Source: an uncultured Clostridia bacterium | GTDB taxonomy: Bacteria > Bacillota > Clostridia > Christensenellales > DUVY01 | NCBI GenBank assembly: GCA_937895465.1 | Contig: CALAYY010000049.1 | Span: forward strand, 1 to 28,411 | Length of the DNA stretch: 28,411 bases | Reading direction: 5' to 3' | Position numbers and translations under genes: made by a program | Part shown: positions 1-6,650 of the stretch, piece after piece | Position numbering within the stretch: position 1 is the first letter of the stretch | Layout: each line of letters starts with the position of its first letter | Notes under the pieces: model-generated | What the model saw: only the letters and a program-made list of their open reading frames with translations | Databases searched by the model: none | What the model was told of the DNA's origin: nothing

Positions 1-33
1 TCTTATGATTTGGCTTTCAAAATCTTTAATTAA

Positions 34-61
34 CTTTTTTTGATATTTTTTAAATGAAGAA
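34..61. repeat. Left copy of a 28-bp direct repeat (second copy at 1125-1152)
   Basis: This stretch matches positions 1125-1152 at 27 of 28 bases (T at 48, C at 1139). In the right copy the minus strand encodes the near-C-terminal residues SSFKEYQKK of the DUF1295 protein. The left copy read on the same strand gives SSFKKYQKK and then diverges toward the window edge. The two copies bracket the unrecognised 298-residue gene. The left copy may be the remnant of a second, duplicated gene end. Confidence 0.7.
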
Positions 62-87
62 AAGTCTTACCAGTATATATAACCTTA

Positions 88-984
88 TTATTTGAGGTTC
101 AAAAGCTCGATTGAATCCAATACCGTACGTTCTATGAAAACATTGTAAGGATAGTTATTTTCTTTTGCAATCAGCCTATTTAGAAAAGCGTGATAGCCAT
201 ATAGTTTTGTTATATCTTCATTAATGCCGATTTTACCTAATAAATATGCTGCATAGGCACTGCAATCAAGCCATTCGGCATCTAGAATTAAATTATTACG
301 CACAAGTTCAAGCAGATTTTCATATTTCTTTTCATATAATACCGACATTGCTATAAATCTATCAAAATCTTTTCCATTTTTGGCTTGCTCCAAGTATTTA
401 TTAAAATCTTCTGTTTTGGAAAAAAAACTTGATTCATTTTCTTCATCGGATAGATTACTTTCAACTGTCTCAAAAAAATGACTATCCATAACGATGGAAT
501 TTATTTGTCCAAGTTCTTCTTCAATATTATAATTAATTCGTCCTATTTTCTTTCGAACTTTGAAATTTTTGAAAACAATATCGGAATACCCGTTAGATAA
601 CTGTATTCGGAAATGATATAATTTTTCTTTTCCCCAGCTTTGTATAATTTTTAGGCAAGCCGTCTCTTTAAATCGTCCGTTTATATAATTCGTCCATTTT
701 ACAGAGCTTTGCAGTGTAAAATGAGACACTTTTTCAAAACACAAATAATATGTGAAATGGTCTTTGTTTTCTTTGAAATATTGTCGCTTCCAATCGTCCG
801 CACCTTTAATTTTGTCCCATAAACACTCTTGATCTCTACAAGAAATTAGCGTAATAATAAGGTGATTTTTTTTATTATCAAAAGAAACATTTTCTACATT
901 GCTATCATGAAAATAATCATTCCATAAAAACTTTATCATAGCTTTGTCGTGAGGTTTTTCAATCTCATGCTCGTAATTATACAT
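88..984 (-). CDS. Hypothetical protein, 298 aa, family not recognised
   Basis: I do not recognise this protein. It starts at an ATG preceded on the minus strand by a good AAGGAG site eight bases away and ends at TAA. It has no signal peptide, no membrane segment and no obvious catalytic motif. The first 50 residues include WNDYFHDSNVENV followed by alternating hydrophobic strands, a beta-rich look. The middle is rich in aromatic and basic residues. The last 90 residues look helical and repetitive (YEKKYENLLELVRNN, AYAAYLLGKIG). The layout of a beta-rich N-terminal domain plus a helical tail resembles some immunity or accessory proteins, but that is only an impression. It lies upstream-to-downstream of no clear operon partner on its strand except the DUF1295 gene behind it, and it is bracketed by a 28-bp direct repeat, so it may have been inserted here. 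Confidence 0.75.
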   Translation of the reverse strand: MYNYEHEIEKPHDKAMIKFLWNDYFHDSNVENVSFDNKKNHLIITLISCRDQECLWDKIKGADDWKRQYFKENKDHFTYYLCFEKVSHFTLQSSVKWTNYINGRFKETACLKIIQSWGKEKLYHFRIQLSNGYSDIVFKNFKVRKKIGRINYNIEEELGQINSIVMDSHFFETVESNLSDEENESSFFSKTEDFNKYLEQAKNGKDFDRFIAMSVLYEKKYENLLELVRNNLILDAEWLDCSAYAAYLLGKIGINEDITKLYGYHAFLNRLIAKENNYPYNVFIERTVLDSIELLNLK

Positions 985-1070
985 CTATATTACTCCTTAA
1001 AATTTTAAAACTTCGTTTTTCAACTTTTTTTCGATAATTCTTAGTGTTATATAAAAGCTTATTACTCATG

Positions 1071-1964
1071 TTAAGCAGACTTTTCATAATCCTTTTTATT
1101 GGGTAATAACAACAGCATGGACACCTTTTTTTGATATTCTTTAAATGAAGAAGGGCGGGTATTTAGCATCTTTTTTTCAATCATAGGAATGCTTATAAAC
1201 ATAAACAGCAAGGTAATACTAACTGCCCCTAGACCTATATATAGCGGTGTATTAATATAGCTAAAAGAAAACACAAAAATTCCCCACCAAAAAGCTATTT
1301 CGCCTAGATAATTGGGATGGCGAGAATAAGTCCACAAACCTTTATCCATAACCTGCTGTTGGTCTGTATTTGTTTTTTTGAAATTTTTCATCTGAACATC
1401 GGCTATAAGTTCTATAAGTGTAGCAACTATCATTATAACCAATCCAAAAACTGTAAAGCCGTTAATTGCCGAATTATTAAATATAACATAATAAAGCGGC
1501 ACAGTACCCAGATAAACAAGCAGTGTAGGCATAAGATTAATTCCAAACAAATTGGTTATAAAAAACAGCTTAGGATTTTTTTGTTTTAGCATAACATAAC
1601 GCCAGTCTTGCGTTTTTTTAAGCCCGTAAAAAGTGCTTGCCCAGTTATATGTAAGCCTAACCGCCCAAAAGCCCACAGCAATAAGCATTAAAATATCAAC
1701 AGCGTTTAAGGCGGTATTTCGTAATATCAGCCAACCTGCAATTATTACTATTGACTGAACACTCCAATATGGGTCGTACATACTGGCATTTTTAAATATA
1801 AGTCCAAAAAACCACACAACAAGGGTTGCAGCGATATCGCATATAAGCATTAGCATAAGTGGGTGCTTGATTAGAAAATCCAATAAAATATAAGTCAAAA
1901 TTCCTGTTGCCGCCGCCAAAATATAAACGGCAGTCACTATTAAAAAGCTCCAAAGTCTTTTCAA
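1071..1964 (-). CDS. DUF1295 / steroid 5-alpha-reductase-like integral membrane protein
   Basis: A multi-pass membrane protein of about 297 residues. The signature near residues 220-235 (YSRHPNYLGEIAFWWG) is typical of the DUF1295/3-oxo-5-alpha-steroid 4-dehydrogenase superfamily, whose better-known members reduce or methylate isoprenoid- or sterol-like substrates in the membrane. The bacterial substrate is not known and cannot be read from the sequence. About eight hydrophobic segments are visible. I choose the TTG at 1964: it follows AAGGAG by seven bases. The longer frame back to a TTG at 2027 would begin inside the -35 and -10 elements of the gene's own promoter. The C-terminus (SSFKEYQKK onward) carries the right copy of the direct repeat. 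Confidence 0.85.
   Translation of the reverse strand: MKRLWSFLIVTAVYILAAATGILTYILLDFLIKHPLMLMLICDIAATLVVWFFGLIFKNASMYDPYWSVQSIVIIAGWLILRNTALNAVDILMLIAVGFWAVRLTYNWASTFYGLKKTQDWRYVMLKQKNPKLFFITNLFGINLMPTLLVYLGTVPLYYVIFNNSAINGFTVFGLVIMIVATLIELIADVQMKNFKKTNTDQQQVMDKGLWTYSRHPNYLGEIAFWWGIFVFSFSYINTPLYIGLGAVSITLLFMFISIPMIEKKMLNTRPSSFKEYQKKVSMLLLLPNKKDYEKSA
1125..1152. repeat. Right copy of the 28-bp direct repeat (first copy at 34-61)
   Basis: It lies within the 3' part of the DUF1295 coding region and matches positions 34-61 with one mismatch. It marks the right side of the segment carrying the 298-residue unknown gene. Confidence 0.7.
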
Positions 1965-2003
1965 GATGTTGCTCCTTATAATCAAAATAATAATTACACT
2001 TTT

Positions 2004-2031
2004 ATTATACCTGACTTTTGCTCTCAATCAA
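2004..2031 (-). promoter_or_regulatory. Sigma-A-type promoter of the DUF1295 gene
   Basis: Read on the minus strand: TTGATT (2026-2031), a 16-base spacer, then TATAAT (2004-2009). The predicted transcription start is near 1997, upstream of the AAGGAG site and the TTG start at 1964. This fixes the start codon choice. Confidence 0.65.
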
Positions 2032-2098
2032 ACGAAACATTTACAATAATTTATATTTATTATATAACGTACAACATAACTCGTCAACATATTTATAT

Positions 2099-2134
2099 AA
2101 TTTTATGTGCAAAATATTTATATAACATAAAATT
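2099..2134. promoter_or_regulatory. Inverted repeat upstream of the two-component operon
   Basis: AATTTTATGT (2099-2108) and its exact reverse complement ACATAAAATT (2125-2134) are separated by 16 AT-rich bases. They lie in the divergent region between the DUF1295 promoter and the response regulator start at 2225. The position suits a regulator-binding site, possibly autoregulatory, but in AT-rich DNA such repeats also arise by chance. Confidence 0.3.
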
Positions 2135-2224
2135 TTAAAACAATCAACAAAAAATTACATAATAAGGTATAAAGTTATTGCTAACAAATATTTTATTCTT
2201 GATTATAAATAACAGGCGGAAAAA

Positions 2225-2911
2225 ATGTCAAAGATTTTAATTATTGAAGATGACCCTCAGATTTCAAGACTTGTAATGCTTGATCTGATACATGAAGGCT
2301 ATGAAGCAGAATGTTCTGCTGACGGAAGAGAGGGTTTAGAAAAAGCACAGCTTAATGATTATGACCTAATTATTTTGGACGTAATGCTGCCGTCTTTAAA
2401 CGGTATGGAGGTGTTAAGACGCCTTCGCACCGCCAAAAACACTCCTGTAATTATGCTGACAGCTCGTGACCAGACCATAGACAAGGTAATGGGGCTTGAC
2501 ATGGGTGCAGATGATTATATGACTAAGCCTTTTGCTATAGAAGAGCTTTTTGCACGCATACGCACCATCCTAAAAAGACAGTCTATACATGAAGCAGACA
2601 CTTCTTCGGAAGACGAAAAAAGATTGGGTAAGCTTGTTATCAATCTCAACAAGCATGCTGTAACTTATGACAATAAAGTTATTGAACTTACCAGAAAGGA
2701 ATATGACCTTTTGTTATATCTGGTTGAAAATAAAAACAAGGTCTTAACACGTGACCAGATTTTGGATGAAGTATGGGGTTATAATTTTTACGGCGAAACT
2801 AATGTAGTCGATGTATATATAAGATATCTAAGAAGCAAAATTGATTATAAATTTGGAACGCAATATATTCAGACTTTGAGAGGTACAGGCTACATTTTAA
2901 AAGACGAATAA
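2225..2911 (+). CDS. Two-component response regulator, OmpR/PhoB family
   Basis: A DNA-binding response regulator of 228 residues, full length for the family. The N-terminal receiver domain (about 1-118) has the acidic pair in IIEDDP (E8-D10), the phosphorylation site D52 in LILDVMLP-type context, T79 and the conserved lysine K101. The C-terminal winged helix (about 130-227) contains LTRKEYDLLLYL and the terminal LRGTGYIL hallmark. It should be phosphorylated by the kinase encoded 18 bases downstream and then bind promoters as a dimer. The start ATG has a modest AGGCGG site. The target genes cannot be inferred; the neighbouring zinc-ribbon membrane proteins and DUF1295 gene are candidates only by position. 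Confidence 0.95.
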   Translation: MSKILIIEDDPQISRLVMLDLIHEGYEAECSADGREGLEKAQLNDYDLIILDVMLPSLNGMEVLRRLRTAKNTPVIMLTARDQTIDKVMGLDMGADDYMTKPFAIEELFARIRTILKRQSIHEADTSSEDEKRLGKLVINLNKHAVTYDNKVIELTRKEYDLLLYLVENKNKVLTRDQILDEVWGYNFYGETNVVDVYIRYLRSKIDYKFGTQYIQTLRGTGYILKDE

Positions 2912-2929
2912 TACTTTTAGGAAATCAAA

Positions 2930-4420
2930 TTGAATAATGCCAAACAAGATATAAAAAAAACCAAACGTAATCCGTTTTTAAGAGGATTATTGAGTGTTAT
3001 ATTATTTTTGCCTAGATTAATTGCCAATATCTTCAAAAAGTTTTTTGCATGGCTCAATTATAACGTTACGGCTAAGATGACCATAATCAATGCCGTAATT
3101 TTTGCTATATTTGGTGCTGCATTAATTTTTATTATTATTTTTATTACTGAGCAGTCTGTACTTGACCCACACAAAGCCAAGCTAAGACATTATTACAGTT
3201 ATATTTCAAGTGTTTTATATAAAGATTATCAAGAGTCTATATTGGATAACAAAAAAGCAGAATTTGAGTCAGGAGATCTTGAAATTGCTATTATTAACCA
3301 AAGCGGCGATTTGGTCTGGGCTAATATATCGCCGTCAAGCAGTTCATATAATACATTAATAACTATACCCTCTGACAAAAGCATTGTTTCAGAGGGAAAG
3401 ATTATGTACTATGCTGGAATTATTCAAGACTATAACGGCAGCTCTTTCAAAATATATCTCGGCAGGCACATGGATTCGGATTATTATCTATTGTTAAGGC
3501 TAAAGACTGCCGTTTATACTATAATTCCGCTTGCACTTATTGTTCAGCTTATTGTGGGGATTTTGTCTGGCGGAGTGCTGCTGTCGCCTATAAGAAAAAT
3601 TACAGGACAGACCAGAGAAATCACAAGGGAAAGCATTTCTAAAGTAAGGCTGAAAGAGGATAAAGCCACAGGCGAAATAAAAGAACTCATACAAGTGCTT
3701 AATCAAATGCTTGATAAGCTTCAAGACTCTTTTGAAGCGCAAGAGCGGTTTGTGTCTGACGCTTCACATGAACTAAAAACACCTATAGCCGTTTTACAAG
3801 GTTACAGCGATATGTTAAAACGCTGGGGCAAAAAAGATGAGGCGGTATTAGAGGAAAGTGTCGATGCCATATTTAAAGAAACACAGCATATGAAAAATTT
3901 GGTTGAAATGCTGCTGTTTTTGGCAAGAAACAATAAAAAAACAGCCAATCTCAAAATTGAAAACTTTTTTCTAAATGACTTGCTTGAAGAAATTATAAAA
4001 GACACATTGCGTACCTGTGACAATAGAATTATATCAACAGGCAAGATGATGGCTTTTACCATTGATGCTGACAGAGAAATGATTAAGCAGCTTATCAGAG
4101 TATTGATAGACAACGCCATAAAATATACTCCTGAAAACGGCGAGATAAAACTAAGCTGTTACAGTGATGAGGAATTTGGATATGTAGTTGTTCAGGATAA
4201 CGGTATAGGAATTTCTAAAGAAGACTTAAAACATATTTTTGAAAGGTTTTACCGTGCAGATAAGGCACGCTCACGAGGTACAGGGTCTGGGCTTGGATTG
4301 TCTATTGCAAAAAAGATTGCAGATACGCATAACGCTGAAATTCTTATAAGCAGTGAACAAGGCTCTGGGACTATAGTCAATCTAAAAATGAATCTTGACT
4401 ATGAAAATAGTAAACAATAA
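2930..4420 (+). CDS. Membrane sensor histidine kinase, HAMP-HisKA-HATPase
   Basis: The partner kinase of the upstream response regulator, 496 residues. It begins at TTG (2930) behind AGGAA. A basic N-terminus is followed by a hydrophobic stretch at 17-35 and a clear membrane helix at about 50-73. An extracytoplasmic sensing region covers about 75-188, a second helix 193-219, then HAMP 220-270. The phosphoacceptor is H280 in SDASHELKTPIA. The catalytic domain shows the N box (DNAIKYTP, N395), G1 (DNGIG, 423-427), F box (IFERFYRADKARS) and G2 (GSGLGL, 452-457). All catalytic motifs are intact. The extra hydrophobic stretch before the first obvious helix is unusual and may lie along or in the membrane. 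The signal sensed is unknown. Confidence 0.95.
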   Translation: MNNAKQDIKKTKRNPFLRGLLSVILFLPRLIANIFKKFFAWLNYNVTAKMTIINAVIFAIFGAALIFIIIFITEQSVLDPHKAKLRHYYSYISSVLYKDYQESILDNKKAEFESGDLEIAIINQSGDLVWANISPSSSSYNTLITIPSDKSIVSEGKIMYYAGIIQDYNGSSFKIYLGRHMDSDYYLLLRLKTAVYTIIPLALIVQLIVGILSGGVLLSPIRKITGQTREITRESISKVRLKEDKATGEIKELIQVLNQMLDKLQDSFEAQERFVSDASHELKTPIAVLQGYSDMLKRWGKKDEAVLEESVDAIFKETQHMKNLVEMLLFLARNNKKTANLKIENFFLNDLLEEIIKDTLRTCDNRIISTGKMMAFTIDADREMIKQLIRVLIDNAIKYTPENGEIKLSCYSDEEFGYVVVQDNGIGISKEDLKHIFERFYRADKARSRGTGSGLGLSIAKKIADTHNAEILISSEQGSGTIVNLKMNLDYENSKQ

Positions 4421-4485
4421 AAAAGGCGTGACTAGCGTTGCAATCACAGCGTTTGCTGTTGTGCACTTTGTGCACCGCCTTTTTT
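4419..4485 (+). terminator. Branched terminator-like element after the sensor kinase gene
   Basis: Exact outer arms AAAAAAGGCG (4419-4428) and CGCCTTTTTT (4476-4485) enclose two further perfect hairpins: ACAGC-gttt-GCTGT (4446-4459) and GTGCAC-ttt-GTGCAC (4461-4475). The outer stem ends in a T-run on both strands, so it can terminate in either direction. The left arm overlaps the kinase stop codon. The multi-branched fold is more complex than an ordinary terminator. Confidence 0.6.
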
Positions 4486-4577
4486 GAAACGAGTCGGAAT
4501 TCCTGCCAAATTTCCAAACTAACGTTTTGCCGCTTGCGATAATTCCTATGTTATAAAAAAGTATTTATAATATTTGC

Positions 4578-4605
4578 TTGTGTTTTTGCATATAAATGCT
4601 ATAAT
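4578..4605 (+). promoter_or_regulatory. Promoter with extended -10 for the zinc-ribbon gene pair
   Basis: TTGTGT (4578-4583), a 16-base spacer, TATAAT (4600-4605) preceded by TGC, an extended -10. The predicted start near 4612 leaves a short leader holding the AGGAG site of the first zinc-ribbon gene. Confidence 0.6.
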
Positions 4606-4623
4606 TTTATTTAGGAGATTATA

Positions 4624-4911
4624 ATGGAATATTGTCCTAATTGCGGAAGAAGCGGAACTAACTTTTGTTCTTTTTGCGGATTAAAGCTTTATAGTAAGCC
4701 TGAAGTTCAAGCCGAAAAAGCATTAAACAATAAGGCAAATATTTGGCTTATTATATTAAGTGCGCTTATTTTTTTTGCAGGCTTAATAATATACTTAGCT
4801 TTACATCATAAGCCTGAATCGGTCAAATATCTAAAGGCAGCACAGATATCGGCAAGTGCATATTCATTAATTGTGTTTTTGTCGGCATTTTTACCGATAA
4901 TTATAATATAA
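4624..4911 (+). CDS. Small zinc-ribbon membrane protein (95 aa)
   Basis: The N-terminal treble-clef ribbon uses C4, C7, C15 and C18 (CPNCGRSG then CSFCG), followed by a charged linker and two hydrophobic helices at about 39-60 and 75-95. The ribbon probably lies in the cytoplasm, tethered to the membrane. Proteins of this layout are common in Clostridia and have no agreed function; some zinc-ribbon membrane proteins assist in envelope or signalling roles. It starts behind TAGGAG and is followed 13 bases later by a second protein of the same architecture, so the two are probably cotranscribed and may interact. Confidence 0.8.
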   Translation: MEYCPNCGRSGTNFCSFCGLKLYSKPEVQAEKALNNKANIWLIILSALIFFAGLIIYLALHHKPESVKYLKAAQISASAYSLIVFLSAFLPIIII

Positions 4912-4924
4912 TAGGAGAGAATTT

Positions 4925-5353
4925 ATGAGATGTCCTGTATGCTATATCCAAATTCCCGATGACAGCGCATTTTGTACCAATTGCGGAGCAAAGGTAAAAA
5001 TTGAGCAGACGCCAGATTCACCCCCTAATAGACCGCAAGGGACTTACAATGCACCGACTTATCAATCAAACACACCTCCTCGTCAGCCCCTAACCCCCCA
5101 AATAGATGATGCAGGCTGTCTTGCTATATTTATAAGCTTTTTTGCTCCTTTTATCGGACTTGCACTATATCTAGTCTGGAAAGAATACCGTCCCAACAGT
5201 GCCAAGACCTGTCTTATCACGGCTTTGGTTTCAATCGGAATTAGTGTTTTGGGCGGTGTTATAGTGTTTGTAACAGGAATCGCCGGAATGTTTGCCTCAA
5301 TGGAAGACTATGAATATTTAATTCAAAATCTGTTTAATTTTATCAAGTTATAA
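4925..5353 (+). CDS. Zinc-ribbon membrane protein with proline-rich linker (142 aa)
   Basis: The N-terminal ribbon has C3, C6, C17 and C20 (CPVCYIQIP then CTNCGAK). About 35 residues of low-complexity, Pro/Asn/Gln/Thr-rich linker follow, then two membrane helices at about 60-84 and 93-118. It starts at ATG behind TAGGAGAG. It shares its ribbon-linker-two-helix layout with the gene just upstream but not its detailed sequence, so the pair could be diverged duplicates. Function unknown. A good terminator follows, which closes the two-gene unit. Confidence 0.8.
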   Translation: MRCPVCYIQIPDDSAFCTNCGAKVKIEQTPDSPPNRPQGTYNAPTYQSNTPPRQPLTPQIDDAGCLAIFISFFAPFIGLALYLVWKEYRPNSAKTCLITALVSIGISVLGGVIVFVTGIAGMFASMEDYEYLIQNLFNFIKL

Positions 5354-5376
5354 TCTTATTGGACTAAAAATTATCA

Positions 5377-5407
5377 ATCCGTCAAAAATTTTTTGGCGGA
5401 TTTTTTG
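5377..5407 (+). terminator. Intrinsic terminator of the zinc-ribbon operon
   Basis: ATCCGTCAAAAA pairs with TTTTTGGCGGAT (one G-U wobble), followed by a run of T from 5401. The T-run overlaps the -35 region of the spoVT promoter. Confidence 0.8.
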
Positions 5408-5433
5408 TTTATAGTGTTTTTACGGTGTATATT
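5405..5433 (+). promoter_or_regulatory. Candidate promoter for spoVT
   Basis: TTGTTT (5405-5410), 17 bases, TATATT (5428-5433); the predicted start near 5440 leaves about 38 bases before the ATG. In Bacillus subtilis spoVT is read by the forespore sigma factor G. I could not fit a sigma-G site here, so vegetative expression is possible. Confidence 0.4.
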
Positions 5434-5477
5434 TTTGATGTCAAATAATAAATACTATATATACAAGGAGTGTGAAC

Positions 5478-6011
5478 ATGAAAGCAACAGGTATAGTAAG
5501 AAGAATTGACGAATTGGGCAGAGTGGTTATTCCCATGGAAATAAGACGCACTATGAAAATACGAGAGGGCGACCCTTTGGAGATATTTACAGATACTGAT
5601 GGAGAGCTAATCTTAAGAAAATATTCTCCTATGGAAAGTGTAGAGGCGTATGCTGTGTTTTTGGCTGATTCTATTGAAGAGACCATAGAAACAGGCGTAA
5701 TTATATGTGATAAGGACGTTATAGTAGCCGTAAGCGGATTATCCAAAAAAGAATTTTTAGGACAAAATATTACTAAGGAAATTGAACGTGTAATTGAGAA
5801 CAGAAAAACCGTGCTTAATGTCTCTCAAGACAAAATCATATCGGTAACAGCGGATGACAACGTTTTCCGTTCTCAAGTAATATCTCCCATTCTTGCGGCA
5901 GGAGATGTATACGGTGCAATTATATTATTGTCCAAAGATAAGGTTTTGACTGATATAGAATTAAAAGTAGCTGTATCTGCATCTAATTATCTGGGTAAAC
6001 AGCTGACATAA
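5478..6011 (+). CDS. spoVT: SpoVT-type AbrB-family transcriptional regulator
   Basis: The protein has 177 residues, against 178 in Bacillus SpoVT. Residues 1-52 form the swapped-hairpin AbrB DNA-binding domain with the near-invariant run VRRIDELGRVVIP, then IRRTMKIREGDPLEIF. Residues about 55-177 form the GAF-like effector domain. In Bacillus it tunes sigma-G-dependent genes in the forespore and acts as a tetramer. The ATG at 5478 is chosen because AAGGAG (5465-5470) sits seven bases before it. An in-frame GTG at 5472 would almost touch that site. In B. subtilis spoVT follows mfd; here it stands alone about 9.7 kb downstream-distant from mfd, with its own promoter and terminator. Confidence 0.92.
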   Translation: MKATGIVRRIDELGRVVIPMEIRRTMKIREGDPLEIFTDTDGELILRKYSPMESVEAYAVFLADSIEETIETGVIICDKDVIVAVSGLSKKEFLGQNITKEIERVIENRKTVLNVSQDKIISVTADDNVFRSQVISPILAAGDVYGAIILLSKDKVLTDIELKVAVSASNYLGKQLT

Positions 6012-6038
6012 AAAATTCTTATGCTTTCAAAAAAAACA

Positions 6039-6062
6039 ATAACGGCTTTTTATAGCCGTTAT
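6039..6062. terminator. Shared terminator between spoVT and the convergent gene
   Basis: ATAACGGCT (6039-6047) and AGCCGTTAT (6054-6062) form a nine-pair stem with a six-base loop. The T-run is better on the minus strand (TGTTTTTTT), so it mainly serves the convergent minus-strand gene. The plus-strand tail is weaker. Confidence 0.7.
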
Positions 6063-6070
6063 CTGATATT

Positions 6071-6505
6071 TTAGTTAGATGAATCTATTGCAATATTGCC
6101 GCTGTATGATACCGTTATACTGCACCCCAAACCCAATTCAAAAAATTGCATAGGTACATAAAGTTCATTATTTTTTACTTCTGGGGGTGTATCGATAGAA
6201 AAATATTGTGCACCTTTTGAATAATAATAAAACACTGTATCATCATCATGTATATAAGAGTATCTAATCAAAATTGCATCCGAATCAAAACAGCTTGTCT
6301 TATATATCTTAGTATAATTGTCCTGATGACGATATTCCACCTGATAACCTATTGTTACAGCTATTGAGCCTACAGGCAGCATTAAGACATCTTCTTTAAA
6401 ATATGCTGTGCTTGTTTCTAGATTTTGTCCGTTAACATAAATACTGAACTTTTTGGGAACTGAAGATTTTTGAACTTGAGAGGATTGTTTTAATATTGTA
6501 TCCAA
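6071..6505 (-). CDS. Copper amine oxidase N-terminal-like domain protein (stalk domain)
   Basis: A protein of about 144 residues with two repeats of the pattern seen in Cu_amine_oxidN1 (PF07833) domains: VNGQ... then VLMLPVGSIAVTIGYQVEY, and later NNELYVPMQFFELGLGCSI. In Clostridia these domains usually sit on secreted cell-wall proteins and carry no oxidase activity. I choose the TTG at 6505 because AAGGAG lies six bases before it; a longer frame from 6568 begins inside the promoter. With this start there is no signal peptide or membrane helix, which is odd for the family and suggests a cytoplasmic or spore-internal protein, or an undetected export route. Function unknown. Confidence 0.7.
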   Translation of the reverse strand: MDTILKQSSQVQKSSVPKKFSIYVNGQNLETSTAYFKEDVLMLPVGSIAVTIGYQVEYRHQDNYTKIYKTSCFDSDAILIRYSYIHDDDTVFYYYSKGAQYFSIDTPPEVKNNELYVPMQFFELGLGCSITVSYSGNIAIDSSN

Positions 6506-6535
6506 AACATACTCCTTATATATTTTTACTAAAAC

Positions 6536-6564
6536 ATTATAGCATCTGACTTTTTTTGAGTAAA
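6536..6564 (-). promoter_or_regulatory. Promoter with extended -10 of the stalk-domain gene
   Basis: On the minus strand: TTTACT (6559-6564), 17 bases, TGC then TATAAT (6536-6541). The predicted start near 6529 is upstream of the AAGGAG site and excludes a start codon at 6568. Confidence 0.65.
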
Positions 6565-6616
6565 GCATATAAAAACCTTTTCAAATATTTTTCTTTGAAT
6601 AATTTTTATATTATGT

Positions 6617-6644
6617 TTGCAAACCATCATTAAAATGCTATTAT
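6617..6644 (+). promoter_or_regulatory. ksgA promoter, predicted to give a leaderless transcript
   Basis: TTGCAA (6617-6622), 16 bases, TGC-TATTAT (6639-6644). Counting seven bases from the -10 end places +1 at 6651, the A of the ksgA start codon. No ribosome site is present between the promoter and the ATG. Confidence 0.55.
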
Positions 6645-6650
6645 TATGCT

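Noticed and set aside
1317..1589. Plus-strand 90-codon frame opposite the DUF1295 gene
   Set aside because: Low-complexity Lys/Asn/Ile-rich product with no ribosome site, antisense to a recognised gene.
1965..2027. A longer start (TTG at 2027) for the DUF1295 gene
   Set aside because: It lies within the gene's own -35/-10 promoter elements and lacks a ribosome site; the TTG at 1964 has AAGGAG at good spacing.
5435..5463. TTGATG-17-TATATA as the spoVT promoter
   Set aside because: The predicted transcription start would fall inside the AAGGAG ribosome site, although the gene clearly has one; the upstream pair at 5405-5433 fits better.
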